NCBI GenBank assembly: GCA_947441615.1
Contig: CANEUH010000008.1
Location: forward strand, 1-64,000
Source of the DNA: Bacteriovoracaceae bacterium
GTDB taxonomy: Bacteria > Bdellovibrionota > Bacteriovoracia > Bacteriovoracales > Bacteriovoracaceae
Direction of reading: 5' to 3'
DNA: 64,000 nucleotides
Every line of letters begins with the position of its first letter. Positions within the stretch are counted from its first letter, which is position 1. Position numbers and translations under genes: made by a program. This document shows, piece after piece, positions 1 through 8,346 of the stretch. The notes below the pieces were generated by a model. It did not search any database. It saw only the letters and a program-made list of their open reading frames with translations, and had not been told where the DNA came from.

Positions 1-2
1 CC

Positions 3-134
3 GGAGCCGAAATTATGGCGAGAATTTTACTCAAAAAGACATTAGATCCAAAGGGCTGGGATAAGTATTGGCAGGAGAAAATGAAAATTAGTGGGAATAT
101 TGATTTGAATGTCAAGATGGTTCATTCCACATGA
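3..134 (+). CDS. 3' end of an unidentified gene (partial)
   Basis: An open frame runs in from the left edge and stops with TGA at 132-134, giving the last 43 residues of a protein. The fragment is Lys-rich and has no motif I recognise. An in-frame ATG at 15 exists, so a very short separate gene is possible, but continuation from outside the window is more likely. It converges on the minus-strand gene ending at 301. The 166 bases between them are very AT-rich, and I see no clear terminator there. Confidence 0.5.
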   Translation, partial: GAEIMARILLKKTLDPKGWDKYWQEKMKISGNIDLNVKMVHST

Positions 135-300
135 AATGGGACACTATCTTAGTTTATAGACTTTCTTTATCTGTGAAGTTTAATTTATTTTTTTAAGTTT
201 TTGGTTGATTGTGAATTCTTTACATGGGCGATAAAGAAATTAAACATTTTAGGCTTTAAAGAGACTTCTATTTTTGATCAATAAATGTTGAAGCCGATTT

Positions 301-1206
301 TTAAAAAGAGATGTTTGAGCAATCGACATTTATCCGAGAGGATGCACAGGTAAGCCCCGTGGCGTTTTTCTTTTTTAAGCTATAAAGAAAAAAATCTTCA
401 CAGTAGAACTGGATAATGTCTTTACTAAGGTTTTTTCCTTTTAGTTTCGCCACTAATTCATCAGCACAAATATTGTACTTATCCTCACCGAGTGGAGCAG
501 GGGAGCTTAAGAGCTCTTTATAAGGTCCCTTGTCTAGTGTGATGCAATCACCATAGCAAAAAGATCCAGTCATTTTATTTTTACAATTTTGAGGCATCCT
601 ATATTTCTTCCCACCATGAGTGATTTTTTTTATATCGTGCCAATGACTTTTTATTTCTAATTCTTCTTTATCTATTGGGAAGGTCTGTCTTCGTTTTTGA
701 GTTTTTATTGTTTTCTCAAAGGGTGAGAATACTTCTGGAGCTGTCTTTGAACAACCAAGTTTTGTATCTAATTTCCAGTCCCCACTCGTGATTTCTGGCC
801 GAGAAAAGCTTGAAATTTTATTCAATCCTAGGCACTTTTCCTGAGCTATTTTTAAACAAGTTTCTCCTGACCACATCTGAAGTGTGGTAGTGAGACTTGC
901 CCAGAGATTTCCATCTCCTCTTTGCATTTCTAATTCTTCTGTACTGAAGTTTTGAATAATATTTTCGCTAAATTTACTAGAATCTAAGCAAGAGAAATGG
1001 CACTTAATCGATGCTTCAAATGCATTTTCATTTTTGGTACTTAATTTAAATAAATCCTCTCCCTGGCAATGATTAGGGTTAAGAGGTTCATTGATTTCAC
1101 TCTTCTCTTGAAGGTTCTTTTTTAAAACCAGTTGAGGCATCAAGTAATCCTTGGCCCAGAGTTGGTTTAAGATAAGAAGGTTAAAAAAGATGAGTGCCGT
1201 CTTCAT
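301..1206 (-). CDS. Cys-rich secreted protein of unknown function
   Basis: A 301-residue protein with an N-terminal signal peptide (Lys-3, hydrophobic stretch to about residue 18, then LWAKD). The mature part has more than a dozen cysteines spread over its length, several in short-spaced pairs such as CHFSC and CYGDC, so a disulfide-rich periplasmic or exported protein is likely. I recognise no family. It starts with ATG and has only a weak ribosome site. It is monocistronic and faces away from the sigma-54 unit at 1360-1578. Export is well supported; function is unknown. Confidence 0.75.
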   Translation of the reverse strand: MKTALIFFNLLILNQLWAKDYLMPQLVLKKNLQEKSEINEPLNPNHCQGEDLFKLSTKNENAFEASIKCHFSCLDSSKFSENIIQNFSTEELEMQRGDGNLWASLTTTLQMWSGETCLKIAQEKCLGLNKISSFSRPEITSGDWKLDTKLGCSKTAPEVFSPFEKTIKTQKRRQTFPIDKEELEIKSHWHDIKKITHGGKKYRMPQNCKNKMTGSFCYGDCITLDKGPYKELLSSPAPLGEDKYNICADELVAKLKGKNLSKDIIQFYCEDFFLYSLKKKNATGLTCASSRINVDCSNISF

Positions 1207-1359
1207 ACTACTAGCCTACTGTCGAGTTTCATTATTTCCAAGAAGTTTTCTCATCGAAGGTGCCACTTTGACCACCATTAGAGGCCAAAGAGGGTTCTCG
1301 AAATGTCACCATTTCTCATAATGATAGGCTAAGTCCTTGAATGCTGGGTTTATTTATCC

Positions 1360-1376
1360 TGGCACGGAACATGCTT
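1360..1376 (+). promoter_or_regulatory. sigma-54 (-24/-12) promoter
   Basis: The sequence TGGCACGGAACATGCTT has GG at 1361-1362 and GC at 1373-1374 with exactly ten bases between, and matches the sigma-54 consensus (TGGCACG, four bases, TTGC, A/T) at all but one conserved position. Transcription should begin near 1386, about 70 bases before the 33-codon gene at 1456. I see no obvious paired enhancer-binding site just upstream, although 1207-1355 has room for one. Confidence 0.75.
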
Positions 1377-1455
1377 TGTTATAAATCAACAGAGTCACTA
1401 GGATGGTGGCACTAGGGAAATTCAGGAAGAAGCCAAAACGACAAGGAGAGATCAA

Positions 1456-1557
1456 ATGGAAATGATTTTTGTATTAGGTGGATTAATGTCAATGATGTTT
1501 ACAAGCCTGATCCTCCAATATTCTTCTTTTAAAAGACTTAAAGTGGCGATCAAATAA
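1456..1557 (+). CDS. 33-residue single-pass membrane peptide
   Basis: ATG at 1456 is preceded by AAGGAG at 1443-1448, a 7-base spacing, and TAA is at 1555-1557. The product is a hydrophobic segment of about 20 residues with several Met, followed by a short basic tail (Lys/Arg), the shape of a small inner-membrane peptide with a cytoplasmic C-terminus. It forms a complete unit: sigma-54 promoter at 1360-1376, strong ribosome site, this frame, then a terminator hairpin at 1558-1578. The family is unknown; the transcript of roughly 195 bases could also act as an sRNA. Confidence 0.65.
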   Translation: MEMIFVLGGLMSMMFTSLILQYSSFKRLKVAIK

Positions 1558-1578
1558 GAGGCCCCATGATGGGGCCTC
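1558..1578. terminator. Bidirectional terminator hairpin
   Basis: A perfect 9-bp stem: GAGGCCCCA at 1558-1566, loop TGA, TGGGGCCTC at 1570-1578. It lies between the stop of the 33-codon gene (1557) and the stop of the minus-strand M24 gene (1587). The flank is TT then A-rich on the plus strand and T-rich on the minus strand, so it probably ends both convergent transcripts, including the seven-gene minus-strand operon. Confidence 0.8.
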
Positions 1579-1586
1579 TTAAAAAA

Positions 1587-2249
1587 CTAATCTAAAATTT
1601 CATCAGTTAGTAAATCCTCAAAAAATGCACCATAAGTTCTAGTCTGATTCAGGAGATGGATTTCCAGAATCCAGGCATTAGGAACGATTACTTCATCCAT
1701 TTCAGGGATGCCACCTTTAAAATGAATGTGATGGGGGAAGTCTCCAATACGGTGACCATCGTTTCCTAAATTTAAAATATACCCATAGTGTTCAGCTCGT
1801 TCACTAGCATAATCATAAAGTTCTTCACCACAAACGCGATTTATATTCCAATAATTCAAAACCTCTTCAAAAATTTTTTTTGAAGTATAAGCAATATTTT
1901 TTTCTTCATAGATGTCACCTACAGTAAAAGTTTCACCGTAGTCAGCTTCATGGCCATCAATAACTGGTCCAATATCAATAAAGAAAACATCTTCCTCTTG
2001 GAGAATGTAAGGTGCACTTTGATCTTTAAAATTACAGATGGTGTTTGGCCCAAATCGGATTTTAGGTGGGTGCCACTGTTTTTCGATAGGATATTTTGAG
2101 CAGATATTTCTGTAAAATATATAGGCATCTTCTTCAGTCATCCCTGGCCGAATCATAGAAGAGAGTTCATAAGTGATTTCACGAGCGATATTTCTCGCTT
2201 GAATGAGTTTTTCAAGCGAGAAACTTCCACCAAAATCTTGAATGCCCAT
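1587..2249 (-). CDS. M24-family metallopeptidase (Xaa-Pro aminopeptidase/MetAP fold)
   Basis: A 220-residue pita-bread-fold peptidase. The five dinuclear-metal ligands are recognisable: Asp92 (FFIDIGP), Asp103 (EADYGE), His166 (GHRIG), Glu196 (ILEIH) and Glu211 (FED). It lacks the N-terminal creatinase domain of prolidases, so it is close to the length of a bare catalytic domain. The substrate is probably a peptide or amino-acid conjugate and cannot be fixed from sequence. It is the last gene of the scoA-to-here run, its ATG overlapping the yqeY stop by one base, and is followed by the terminator at 1558-1578. Confidence 0.85.
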   Translation of the reverse strand: MGIQDFGGSFSLEKLIQARNIAREITYELSSMIRPGMTEEDAYIFYRNICSKYPIEKQWHPPKIRFGPNTICNFKDQSAPYILQEEDVFFIDIGPVIDGHEADYGETFTVGDIYEEKNIAYTSKKIFEEVLNYWNINRVCGEELYDYASERAEHYGYILNLGNDGHRIGDFPHHIHFKGGIPEMDEVIVPNAWILEIHLLNQTRTYGAFFEDLLTDEILD

Positions 2250-2659
2250 TATAAATTAGATTTTACAAGGTCTGAAGCACGCTTCCCGTCAAATCGACCT
2301 TTGATTTGGGGTTGAAGTTCTTTCATAATCGCACCCATATCTTTTGCACCCTTGGCCTTAATGTCTTGAATAAGAGCAACCACTTCTGATTCTTCCATGG
2401 CCTTAGGTAAATAGGCCTTCACAACATCAAGTTCTTTGACTATTTTATCATAAGCTGGTGTTCCAGCTTGATAAAGCTCTAGTGAATCTTGAAGACGCTT
2501 GGCGTGTCCCACAGTTATTGAAAGCTCGTCAGTCGGTTTTGCAGCGGTATTGTTCTTAATAAATTCAGCTTTAAGCATTCTTAGAGCATCAAGGCGCTCT
2601 TGTTGTTTTGCTTTCATGGCCTCTTTGATATCGTTATTTACTTGATCCATCATTGACAT
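2249..2659 (-). CDS. yqeY: GatB/YqeY domain protein
   Basis: A 136-residue protein that matches the stand-alone YqeY family over its whole length: a helical N-terminal half rich in Lys, Glu and Ala, and a small C-terminal domain with a KGAKDMG...M segment near residues 102-110 and a GRFDGK segment near 120. The domain resembles the tRNA-binding tail of GatB, and its role here is unknown. It sits 7 bases after yajQ and overlaps the M24 gene by one base. A second ATG three codons in is an alternative start. Confidence 0.9.
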   Translation of the reverse strand: MSMMDQVNNDIKEAMKAKQQERLDALRMLKAEFIKNNTAAKPTDELSITVGHAKRLQDSLELYQAGTPAYDKIVKELDVVKAYLPKAMEESEVVALIQDIKAKGAKDMGAIMKELQPQIKGRFDGKRASDLVKSNL

Positions 2660-2666
2660 AATTACC

Positions 2667-3161
2667 TTACCTTTTCATATTTTCTATATGGAGTTCTAGA
2701 GTCATATCTTTATGTGTTTTTAAAAATTGATAAAGAGTTTGAAGTTCATCAATACTCTTACTCTCAAGCCTGAATTTCTCATCCATGTATTGAGACTTTC
2801 CCTTAAACCCAGATTCTTTTATAAGGCGATTGACAAGTTTTTGAGCATCTTTATCAAAACCTGTTGTAAGAGTAAGGGTCAATTTTTTTGCTTTTAATCC
2901 GGAGTTTTCAATTGGTGACTCCTTCATTCCACGAAAGCCTATTCCTCGCTTACCCATATTGGTTCTAAGAATATCGAGAACTGTTTTTACCTTCATTTCA
3001 TCTTCAGCACGAATTTCAATGAGCTTATCTTTCTCTTTATATTCTGCCTTCGCCTCAGAGCCTTTAAAATCAAAACGACCACTAATCACTTTTTCAGTGT
3101 TCTTAAGTGCATTTTGAAGTTCCATCTCATCAATTCTTGATACTAAGTCAAACGATGCCAT
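2667..3161 (-). CDS. yajQ: YajQ-family nucleotide-binding protein
   Basis: A 164-residue YajQ/UPF0234 protein of usual length. It begins MASFDLVSR, typical of the family, and has the duplicated ferredoxin-like arrangement with ISGRFDFKGS near residues 27-36. Some relatives bind cyclic di-GMP or nucleic acid; which applies here cannot be read from sequence. It lies 8 bases after proA and 7 before yqeY, inside the same minus-strand operon. Confidence 0.93.
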   Translation of the reverse strand: MASFDLVSRIDEMELQNALKNTEKVISGRFDFKGSEAKAEYKEKDKLIEIRAEDEMKVKTVLDILRTNMGKRGIGFRGMKESPIENSGLKAKKLTLTLTTGFDKDAQKLVNRLIKESGFKGKSQYMDEKFRLESKSIDELQTLYQFLKTHKDMTLELHIENMKR

Positions 3162-3169
3162 AATGATCC

Positions 3170-4396
3170 TTATCTGATTTGTCCGTTTCCATTTACGATG
3201 AAACGTGTCGTTGTCATTTCTTTTGCTCCCATTGGACCATAAGAATGTAATTTTGAAGTAGAGATTCCGAGCTCAGCACCAAGACCTAATTCTCCACCAT
3301 CATTGAAACGAGTAGAAGCATTCACTATAATGGCCGAGGCATCCAAAGCATTCATAAACTCTTCTATGACTAAAGGATCCTTTGCAAGAATCGCTTCAGT
3401 ATGGTGAGAGCTATGTTTTTGAATGTGGGAAATGGCATGAGATTGGTGACTGACTATTTTTATGGAAATGATTTTATCCAAATATTCAGTATCATAATCT
3501 TTTTCAGTCGCTGAAATCACATGAGGATAGAGCGCCTGGGTTTTTGGACATCCTCTTAATTCAACGCCACTGGCCCACAGTGCCTCAAGAATGTTTTTAT
3601 TTTGAGGATACTTTTCATGTAAAATAAGAGATTCAAGGGCGTTGCAAACACCAGGTCTTTGGGTTTTAGCATTTAATATAATCGGAATCACTATTTGAGT
3701 TTCAGCATCTTCATGAACATAGAGATGACATAGGCCTTTGTCGTGGGCAACAACAGGCATTGTTGCATTTTTTTTTACAAAATCGACAAGAGCACTTCCT
3801 CCGCGAGGTACCATGAGGTCAATAAAGTTGTGGAGTTTCAACATCTCCGAAACATCTTCTCTCGTTTCTAAAAGCGAAACACTACCCTGAGGGAGAATTC
3901 TTTCTATAGCATGAGAAATGATGTCAAAAAGTTTTCTATTAGTGTTTTGGGCCTCTTTTCCACCTTTTAAAATAATCGCATTCCCAGATTTTATCGCTAG
4001 AGCTGCTCCATCAACGATAACATTGGGTCTGGATTCAAAAATCATTCCAATGACACCAATGGGTATTCTTTGCTTTTGAATCACGAGACCATTGGGTCTT
4101 TTAAATTGCTCAACAATCGTCCCTACAACTTGTTCCTGATCAGCTACTTCGCGGCACATATTTGCTAGAGAGAGGACGGAATGTTCCGATAAGCTAAGTC
4201 GATCAATCATAGCAGTAGATAAATGATGTTTTTTAGCTTCATCGAGATCTTTTTTATTTTCATCAAGAATGGCATTAATATTATTTTGAATCGCTTCTGC
4301 AATCGACTCCAAGGCCATGTGTCTTTGTTCTTCTGGGAGTGCCTGAAGTTTAGTGGTGGATGATTTTGCCAATTGAGCTATTTCGATAACATTCAT
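3170..4396 (-). CDS. proA: Gamma-glutamyl phosphate reductase (glutamate-5-semialdehyde dehydrogenase)
   Basis: A 408-residue aldehyde-dehydrogenase-fold enzyme for the second step of proline synthesis, reducing gamma-glutamyl phosphate with NADPH. The catalytic Cys251 lies in KTQRPGVCNALE, and the cofactor region has IGMIFESRPNV (about 116-126) and AIKSGNAIILKGGKEA (about 134-149). Length is normal for the family. It follows proB after an 86-base gap and leads into yajQ. Confidence 0.97.
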   Translation of the reverse strand: MNVIEIAQLAKSSTTKLQALPEEQRHMALESIAEAIQNNINAILDENKKDLDEAKKHHLSTAMIDRLSLSEHSVLSLANMCREVADQEQVVGTIVEQFKRPNGLVIQKQRIPIGVIGMIFESRPNVIVDGAALAIKSGNAIILKGGKEAQNTNRKLFDIISHAIERILPQGSVSLLETREDVSEMLKLHNFIDLMVPRGGSALVDFVKKNATMPVVAHDKGLCHLYVHEDAETQIVIPIILNAKTQRPGVCNALESLILHEKYPQNKNILEALWASGVELRGCPKTQALYPHVISATEKDYDTEYLDKIISIKIVSHQSHAISHIQKHSSHHTEAILAKDPLVIEEFMNALDASAIIVNASTRFNDGGELGLGAELGISTSKLHSYGPMGAKEMTTTRFIVNGNGQIR

Positions 4397-4482
4397 GAAA
4401 TTTCCTGATATAGATGAATTATTCTATCTCGTCGATTCTCAGTCGATAAGAGCGAAGTTGTGCTGCAGTGGGACGTGTCGAG

Positions 4483-5586
4483 CTATTGGTCAGACTTAAT
4501 CAGAAGATTATCTTTATGGATGGCAACCTTTGAATGTGCATTCTCTATGAGGTCTGTAATTTCGGAGGATTTTTTGCCCTTGATAAGCTCCATTTCCCGA
4601 TAATCAAACTCTGAAATTCCGACAGCAATGATTTTATTTTTATGTTTAACTTGAATCACATCACCCCGTTTAAACATACCGTAGACTTTTTTTATTCCAA
4701 CAGGAAGTAGGGAGGTCGTTGCTTTTTTCATCGCTTCACTACAGCCCTCGTCAACGACGACCCAGGCATCATTTTTGACAATGGTACTGAGCCATGATTT
4801 TCTTCGGGATTTTTGTTTTTCGGGGTTTCCTTTAAAAAGTGTTCCGCCTTGACCCTCTAAAAGTCTTAAGAGGGGATTCTCAGTGAGAAATGTTCCAATG
4901 ATAACATCAACTCCGTTAGGAGTGAGTTTCCGGACCGCCTTTAGTTTCGTATCCATCCCACCTCTGCCAACAGTGGTCTTGGCAGCAAACTTAACTCCAG
5001 AAAAATCATCTTTGAAATCGACAACATCAAAACGAACTGCGTCTGGATCTTTTGGGTTTTTATTAAATAGTCCGTCTGCTACAGTGAGGAGAATAAGTTT
5101 TTCTGCATCAGTTGCTTCAGTGATCATCACTGCGAGTTGATCATTGTCGCCAACCGTGATTTCTTCATAGGAAACAGTATCATTCTCGTTCACAATGGGA
5201 AGAATGTTATTATCAATGAGTTGATTAATGGTATTTCTAATATTGAGAAATCTTTTTCTTTCTTTAAAGTCTTCGTGAGTGACCAGAATTTGAGCACAAT
5301 GAGCATTATGCGCATGAAGGGCATCTACATACGACTTCATCAATAGAGGTTGACCTACGGCCGCAGCAGCTTGTTGAAATGAGATCATCATTTTTTTTTC
5401 TTCAGGCCTCTGGATAAGGCTTCTGCCAGAATTAATTGCTCCGGAGCTTACAAGAATCGGAGAAAATCCTTTCTCTTTTAGTCTTTGTAGTTCTTGAACA
5501 ATCGCCTTGATTTTAGTGACTGAAACTCCACCTTTTTCATCTGTAACAGCGAGAGATCCAACTTTAATGACAACTCTAGTTTTCAT
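4483..5586 (-). CDS. proB: Glutamate 5-kinase with PUA domain
   Basis: A 367-residue enzyme for the committed step of proline synthesis, ATP-dependent phosphorylation of glutamate. The amino-acid kinase domain starts with VVIKVGSLAV and has the SSGAINSG loop near residue 47 and NENDTVS near 138. The C-terminal hundred residues form the PUA domain of long bacterial ProB proteins. It begins only 5 bases after scoB, so ketone-body activation genes and proline genes share one transcript. Confidence 0.97.
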   Translation of the reverse strand: MKTRVVIKVGSLAVTDEKGGVSVTKIKAIVQELQRLKEKGFSPILVSSGAINSGRSLIQRPEEKKMMISFQQAAAAVGQPLLMKSYVDALHAHNAHCAQILVTHEDFKERKRFLNIRNTINQLIDNNILPIVNENDTVSYEEITVGDNDQLAVMITEATDAEKLILLTVADGLFNKNPKDPDAVRFDVVDFKDDFSGVKFAAKTTVGRGGMDTKLKAVRKLTPNGVDVIIGTFLTENPLLRLLEGQGGTLFKGNPEKQKSRRKSWLSTIVKNDAWVVVDEGCSEAMKKATTSLLPVGIKKVYGMFKRGDVIQVKHKNKIIAVGISEFDYREMELIKGKKSSEITDLIENAHSKVAIHKDNLLIKSDQ

Positions 5587-5591
5587 TGGTT

Positions 5592-6248
5592 CTAAAACTT
5601 CATCTCTGGGATCTCTCCAGTCACCACAAGATCGGCTTCGGTGAGGCGTTTAATCTCTTCTACAGAGACACCTGGAGCTCTTTCTAAGAGATGAAATTGA
5701 CCACCCTCAAGTCGAAGGACTGCTAGATCAGTCACAACCAGTTTAACACAATTAACACCTGTTAATGGGAGCGAGCATTTCTTTAAAATTTTTGAAGCCC
5801 CATCTTTTGAAGCATGAGACATCGCAACGATAATATTCTCCGCTCCGGCCACAAGGTCCATCGCTCCACCCATGCCCTTCACAAGTTTTCCTGGAATCAT
5901 CCAAGAAGCAAGGGCACCAGTTTGATCCACTTCAAAGGCACCAAGGACTGTAAGGTCAACGTGACCACCACGGATCATAGCAAAGGAGTCTGCGGAATTA
6001 AAAAAGGCAGCACCTTTAACAACGGTAACAGTTTGCTTTCCTGCATTGATGAGATCAGCATCCACTTTATCTTCTGTTGGAAATTCACCCATACCAAGGA
6101 TGCCATTTTCAGATTGAAGCATCACTTCCATACCTTTTGGAACGTAGTTCGCAACGAGGGTAGGGATGCCGATACCTAGATTAACGTAGTAACCATCTTT
6201 AAGTTCGCGAGAAATTCTTTGGGCAATTTGTTCTCTAGAAAGTGCCAT
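5592..6248 (-). CDS. scoB: 3-oxoacid CoA-transferase subunit B
   Basis: A 218-residue beta subunit of succinyl-CoA/acetoacetate CoA-transferase. The catalytic Glu is in the QSENGILGMG motif near residues 45-54, where it forms the glutamyl-CoA thioester; GYYVNLGIGIP is at 19-29 and GGHVDLTVLGAFEVD near 94-108. With ScoA it would activate acetoacetate with succinyl-CoA. It starts 11 bases after scoA and ends 5 before proB. Confidence 0.95.
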   Translation of the reverse strand: MALSREQIAQRISRELKDGYYVNLGIGIPTLVANYVPKGMEVMLQSENGILGMGEFPTEDKVDADLINAGKQTVTVVKGAAFFNSADSFAMIRGGHVDLTVLGAFEVDQTGALASWMIPGKLVKGMGGAMDLVAGAENIIVAMSHASKDGASKILKKCSLPLTGVNCVKLVVTDLAVLRLEGGQFHLLERAPGVSVEEIKRLTEADLVVTGEIPEMKF

Positions 6249-6259
6249 ATATTTTTTCC

Positions 6260-6961
6260 TTATTTTTTTACAGTTCTTTGCTCGATTCTTTTTTCAAAAC
6301 TTCCCTTAATGAGGCGATCAACATAGATCCCAGGGACATGAATGAAATTAGGGTCAAGTTCTCCCACTTCAACAATTTCTTCAACCTCAACCACTGTTAT
6401 TTTTCCCGCCGTGGCGATCATGGGATTAAAGTTAGCTGCTGTTTTTCTGAAAATGAGATTTCCATAAGTATCTGCTTTCCAAGCCTTTACGAGTGCAAAA
6501 TCAGCTTTAGGGAAAGCGGGTTCTAAGACATAGGGTCTTCCGTTAAACATTTTTATATCTTTTCCATCTGCTACAACTGTTCCATAACCTGTTGCTGTGA
6601 AAAATCCTGGAATTCCGGCACCAGCTGCTCGGATTTTTTCTGCGAGAGTCCCTTGAGGGGTAAGTTCAAGCTCAAGTTCACCACTTAAAACCTGTTTTTC
6701 AAAAAGTGCATTCTCTCCGACATATGATGAGATCATTTTCTTGACTTGTTTTTTTTCTAGTAGGATTCCTAAACCGAAACCGTCGACACCTGCGTTATTG
6801 GATGCGATCGTGAGACCCTTAACACCGGTTTCATGGACTTTTTTAATGAGATTTTCGGGAATTCCACAAAGCCCAAATCCACCAACCATTAAAAACATAT
6901 CATCAGACAGTCCTACGAGTGCTTCATCATAGGACTTTACCACTTTATTAAAACCGGCCAT
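6260..6961 (-). CDS. scoA: 3-oxoacid CoA-transferase subunit A
   Basis: A 233-residue alpha subunit with the glycine-rich CoA-binding segment [15 protein letters not shown] near residues 25-39. The start is supported by AAGGAG seven bases upstream. It is the first gene of the minus-strand operon and diverges from the short-chain fatty-acid transporter at 7051 across less than 100 bases. Transporter plus CoA-transferase is a sensible acetoacetate or short-chain acid uptake and activation pair. Confidence 0.95.
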   Translation of the reverse strand: MAGFNKVVKSYDEALVGLSDDMFLMVGGFGLCGIPENLIKKVHETGVKGLTIASNNAGVDGFGLGILLEKKQVKKMISSYVGENALFEKQVLSGELELELTPQGTLAEKIRAAGAGIPGFFTATGYGTVVADGKDIKMFNGRPYVLEPAFPKADFALVKAWKADTYGNLIFRKTAANFNPMIATAGKITVVEVEEIVEVGELDPNFIHVPGIYVDRLIKGSFEKRIEQRTVKK

Positions 6962-7017
6962 TAACTACTCCTTTGAGAAATCAACTAGAGAAGATTAACA
7001 TAGAGTAGAGGAGAGTG

Positions 7018-7042
7018 CCAAAAGGTATGCGGTACCTTTTGG
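7018..7042 (+). promoter_or_regulatory. Perfect inverted repeat in the leader of the fatty-acid transporter
   Basis: CCAAAAGGTA at 7018-7027 and its exact complement TACCTTTTGG at 7033-7042 flank a 5-base loop, a 10-bp perfect stem ending 8 bases before the preferred ATG at 7051. No T-tract follows, so it is not a simple terminator. It could be an operator for the divergent scoA/transporter pair or an RNA hairpin that hides the weak GGA ribosome site at 7041-7043. Confidence 0.5.
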
Positions 7043-7050
7043 ACAAGTTT

Positions 7051-8346
7051 ATGATGAAAAGAGTTATTCATTTCTTTACACGTGTCTGTGAGGCCTATTT
7101 ACCGGATGCCTTTGTATTTTGCTTGGTTTTGACACTAATTGTCTTTCTAGCGGCCTTGATCGCTACACCTCATTCTCCCTTCGTACTCATTGAATTTTGG
7201 GGCAAAGATTTTTGGAGTCTCCATGCTTTTTCTATGCAAATGGTCTTTGTGTTAATCACTGGCCATATGCTCGCCACCACTCCTTTAGTGAATAAAATTT
7301 TGATAAAGATCTCTCATTTAGTTAAATCAGAGGCGCAAGGTTTAATTCTTCTTTCTATTTTCTCAATCCTTGGATGTTGGATAAACTGGGGCTTTGGTTT
7401 AATTGTGTCGGGAATTCTTGCCATAGAGCTTGCTAAAAAATTAGGCAAAGTGAATTTTGGTCTTTTCATCGCAACTGCGTATGCGGGTTTTTTAGTTTGG
7501 CATGGAGGACTTTCGGGATCAATACCACTTAAAATTGCCGGCCAGGATGAGATTTTAAATCGGGTTTATCCTAATTTAAGTGTTCCTCTTTCCTTAACTA
7601 TTTTCTCAAACTATAACTTAATGATAGTTGTTTTTCTTCTACTTGCCTTACCCATAATTGCTATTTCGATGAGAACAGAGGACAAGGTTTTCATCCAATT
7701 TACAGACGATAAAAAAGAAGAAATATTAGTCTCTCATACTTTAAGAGATCAATTAGAAAATGGTCGTTTTTTTAACTGGATCTTTTTTGGATTGTTTTTA
7801 GTTGTTCTTTTAAGATTGAAGTCGTCATTTGATATAAACCGCCTAAATCTTATATTTCTATTCCTTGCTTTTTTTCTTCATGGAACTCCAAGAAAATTTC
7901 TCAATGCACTTCAGGGGTCTATTGGTTATTCAAGTGGGATTATTATTCAATTCCCTTTTTATGCTGGTTTAATGGGTCTCATGCAGTATTCAGGTTTAGC
8001 AGATTCGATTTCAGAAATCTTTGTTCGAATCTCAACTGCCGAAACCCTACCGGTCTGGACTTTTTTAAGTGGTGGAATCGTCAATTTCTTTATCCCAAGT
8101 GGTGGTGGTCAATGGGTCGTCCAAGGTCCCATCATGCTTAAGGCGGCCCAAAATTTAAATGCAGATCCTGCAAAAATCTCCATGGCACTTGCCTGGGGTG
8201 ATGCTTGGACTAATATGGTTCAGCCATTCTGGGCATTACCACTATTGGGTCTTGCAAAAATTCAATTAAAAGACATTATGGGTTACTGTCTCATTTATAC
8301 TTTATTTTCTGGATTGATAATTACAGGCGTTTTCTATTTTTCTTGA
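7051..8346 (+). CDS. atoE: Short-chain fatty acid transporter, AtoE family
   Basis: A polytopic inner-membrane protein of about 431 residues that matches AtoE throughout. The N-terminal pattern of basic residues then YLPDAFVF aligns with the family beginning, which favours ATG at 7051 over upstream GTG 7015 or ATG 7027. Conserved segments include NWGFGLIVSG, HGGLSGSIPL, FFIPSGGGQWVVQGPIM and WGDAWTNMVQPFWALPLLG. It probably imports acetoacetate, butyrate or similar acids, matching divergent scoAB. It overlaps the convergent ceramidase-like gene by 13 bases. Confidence 0.9.
   Translation: MMKRVIHFFTRVCEAYLPDAFVFCLVLTLIVFLAALIATPHSPFVLIEFWGKDFWSLHAFSMQMVFVLITGHMLATTPLVNKILIKISHLVKSEAQGLILLSIFSILGCWINWGFGLIVSGILAIELAKKLGKVNFGLFIATAYAGFLVWHGGLSGSIPLKIAGQDEILNRVYPNLSVPLSLTIFSNYNLMIVVFLLLALPIIAISMRTEDKVFIQFTDDKKEEILVSHTLRDQLENGRFFNWIFFGLFLVVLLRLKSSFDINRLNLIFLFLAFFLHGTPRKFLNALQGSIGYSSGIIIQFPFYAGLMGLMQYSGLADSISEIFVRISTAETLPVWTFLSGGIVNFFIPSGGGQWVVQGPIMLKAAQNLNADPAKISMALAWGDAWTNMVQPFWALPLLGLAKIQLKDIMGYCLIYTLFSGLIITGVFYFS

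Noticed and set aside
1250..1265. A minus-strand TGGCACC that looks like a -24 box for the Cys-rich secreted gene
   Set aside because: The position ten bases on is GA instead of GC, so the essential -12 element is missing.
4883..5346. Two plus-strand frames inside proB
   Set aside because: They are antisense shadows of a well conserved kinase gene and have no ribosome sites or protein-like composition.
7018..7042. The inverted repeat before atoE considered as a terminator
   Set aside because: No T-tract follows on either strand and it lies just upstream of a start codon, not after a gene end.
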